Below, piece by piece: positions 5,279 through 5,737 of a DNA stretch of 5,737 nt; within the stretch, counting starts at the first letter, position 1, and each line of letters opens with the position of its first letter. The stretch is from Anaerolineae bacterium (GTDB lineage Bacteria; Chloroflexota; Anaerolineae; 4572-78; NAK82). The stretch lies in assembly GCA_030597485.1 (NCBI GenBank), contig JAUVRU010000171.1:1-5737 (forward strand), written 5' to 3'. Below the pieces are notes generated by a model. That model saw nothing but the letters and a program-made list of their open reading frames with translations, had not been told where the DNA came from and did not search any database. A program made the position numbers and the translations under genes.

Positions 5279-5737
5279 CTATATGTCCAGGATCACCGGG
5301 AAAACCATGGGGCGCCGGCGAGTGCGTTCGTACAGAAACTCGGCCAGCCTCTCGCGCACAAGCGTGTTCACCGTGTCGCGGTGCCCGGCCGTCAGCGCGT
5401 CAATGACCAGTTCCTTGGCTTCCTCCATGAGTTCTTCGGCGTCTCGCATGAAAACGAAGCCGCGGGATATGATGTCGGGACCTTCAATCAGCTCACCGGT
5501 GGTCTCGTCCCGGGCGGCGACGACGACCACGAACCCGTCCCGAGACAGATGTCGCCGGTCGCGGAGTACCACGTCGCCCACGTCTCCGATCCCCAGCCCG
5601 TCGATGAGCACATAACCGCCTTCAACCCTCTCCCCCAGCCGTCCTCCCTGCTCGTCAAACTCGATCACCCGGCCGTTTCTGATGACAAAGATGTTTTCCC
5701 GGGGAATGCCGATATTCCTCGCCAGATCGGCGTGCAG
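5279..5737 (-). CDS. rnj: Ribonuclease J, C-terminal part (gene runs off the window)
   Basis: The last 152 residues of RNase J are present. The gene enters from the right edge and the frame is open to position 5737, so the true start lies outside. RNase J is a cytoplasmic zinc metallo-beta-lactamase/beta-CASP enzyme with 5'-3' exo- and endoribonuclease activity in mRNA decay and rRNA maturation; full proteins are usually about 550 residues. Visible family features are HADLAR followed by NIGIPRENIF at the start, DGLGIGDVGDVVLRDRRHLS after the beta-CASP/MBL core, and the diagnostic GPDIISRGFVF segment of the C-terminal region. The ending RRPMVFPVILDI is the usual closing strand, so there is no extra C-terminal extension. 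The metal-binding motifs lie upstream, outside the window. A GTG at 5668 is an internal Val codon, not a start. Rnj1/Rnj2 paralogues cannot be told apart here. Confidence 0.92.
   Translation of the reverse strand: MHADLARNIGIPRENIFVIRNGRVIEFDEQGGRLGERVEGGYVLIDGLGIGDVGDVVLRDRRHLSRDGFVVVVAARDETTGELIEGPDIISRGFVFMRDAEELMEEAKELVIDALTAGHRDTVNTLVRERLAEFLYERTRRRPMVFPVILDI

Overview
The window reads as GC-rich chromosomal DNA from a free-living bacterium. The gene set (RNase J, an ECF sigma/zinc-finger anti-sigma pair followed by a secreted bactofilin-like membrane protein, and a serine-palmitoyltransferase-like enzyme beside an extended SDR) would fit Chloroflexota such as Anaerolineae-like lineages. 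That placement is inference from gene content, because no rRNA or other marker is present. I see no insertion sequence, CRISPR array, tRNA or rRNA gene.

Region 1 (1-2390) holds two convergent lipid- or sugar-type metabolic genes, each with its own good housekeeping-type promoter. A + strand extended SDR of the HpnA/dihydroflavonol-reductase/ketoceramide-reductase kind (64-1044) meets a - strand alpha-oxoamine synthase (1110-2291). The latter looks most like bacterial serine palmitoyltransferase. Together they suggest long-chain-base (sphingolipid-type) chemistry: condensation of serine with an acyl thioester, then reduction of a keto group. No ceramide synthase or dedicated acyl carrier protein is visible here.

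Region 2 (2292-5089) is a 333-base divergent intergenic region followed by three + strand genes. They are an ECF sigma factor, a zinc-finger anti-sigma factor that overlaps or nearly abuts it, and a protein with a signal peptide, a beta-solenoid and several membrane helices. Upstream of the sigma gene is a TGCAAC-N16-CGTA match to the SigW-type ECF promoter consensus, so the operon is probably autoregulated. The anti-sigma factor would hold sigma at the membrane, and the secreted/membrane protein would be a co-transcribed envelope effector or sensor.

Region 3 (5090-5737) is a short convergent intergenic stretch with several inverted repeats that probably terminate transcription from both sides. 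It is followed by the C-terminal part of RNase J on the - strand, which runs off the window edge.
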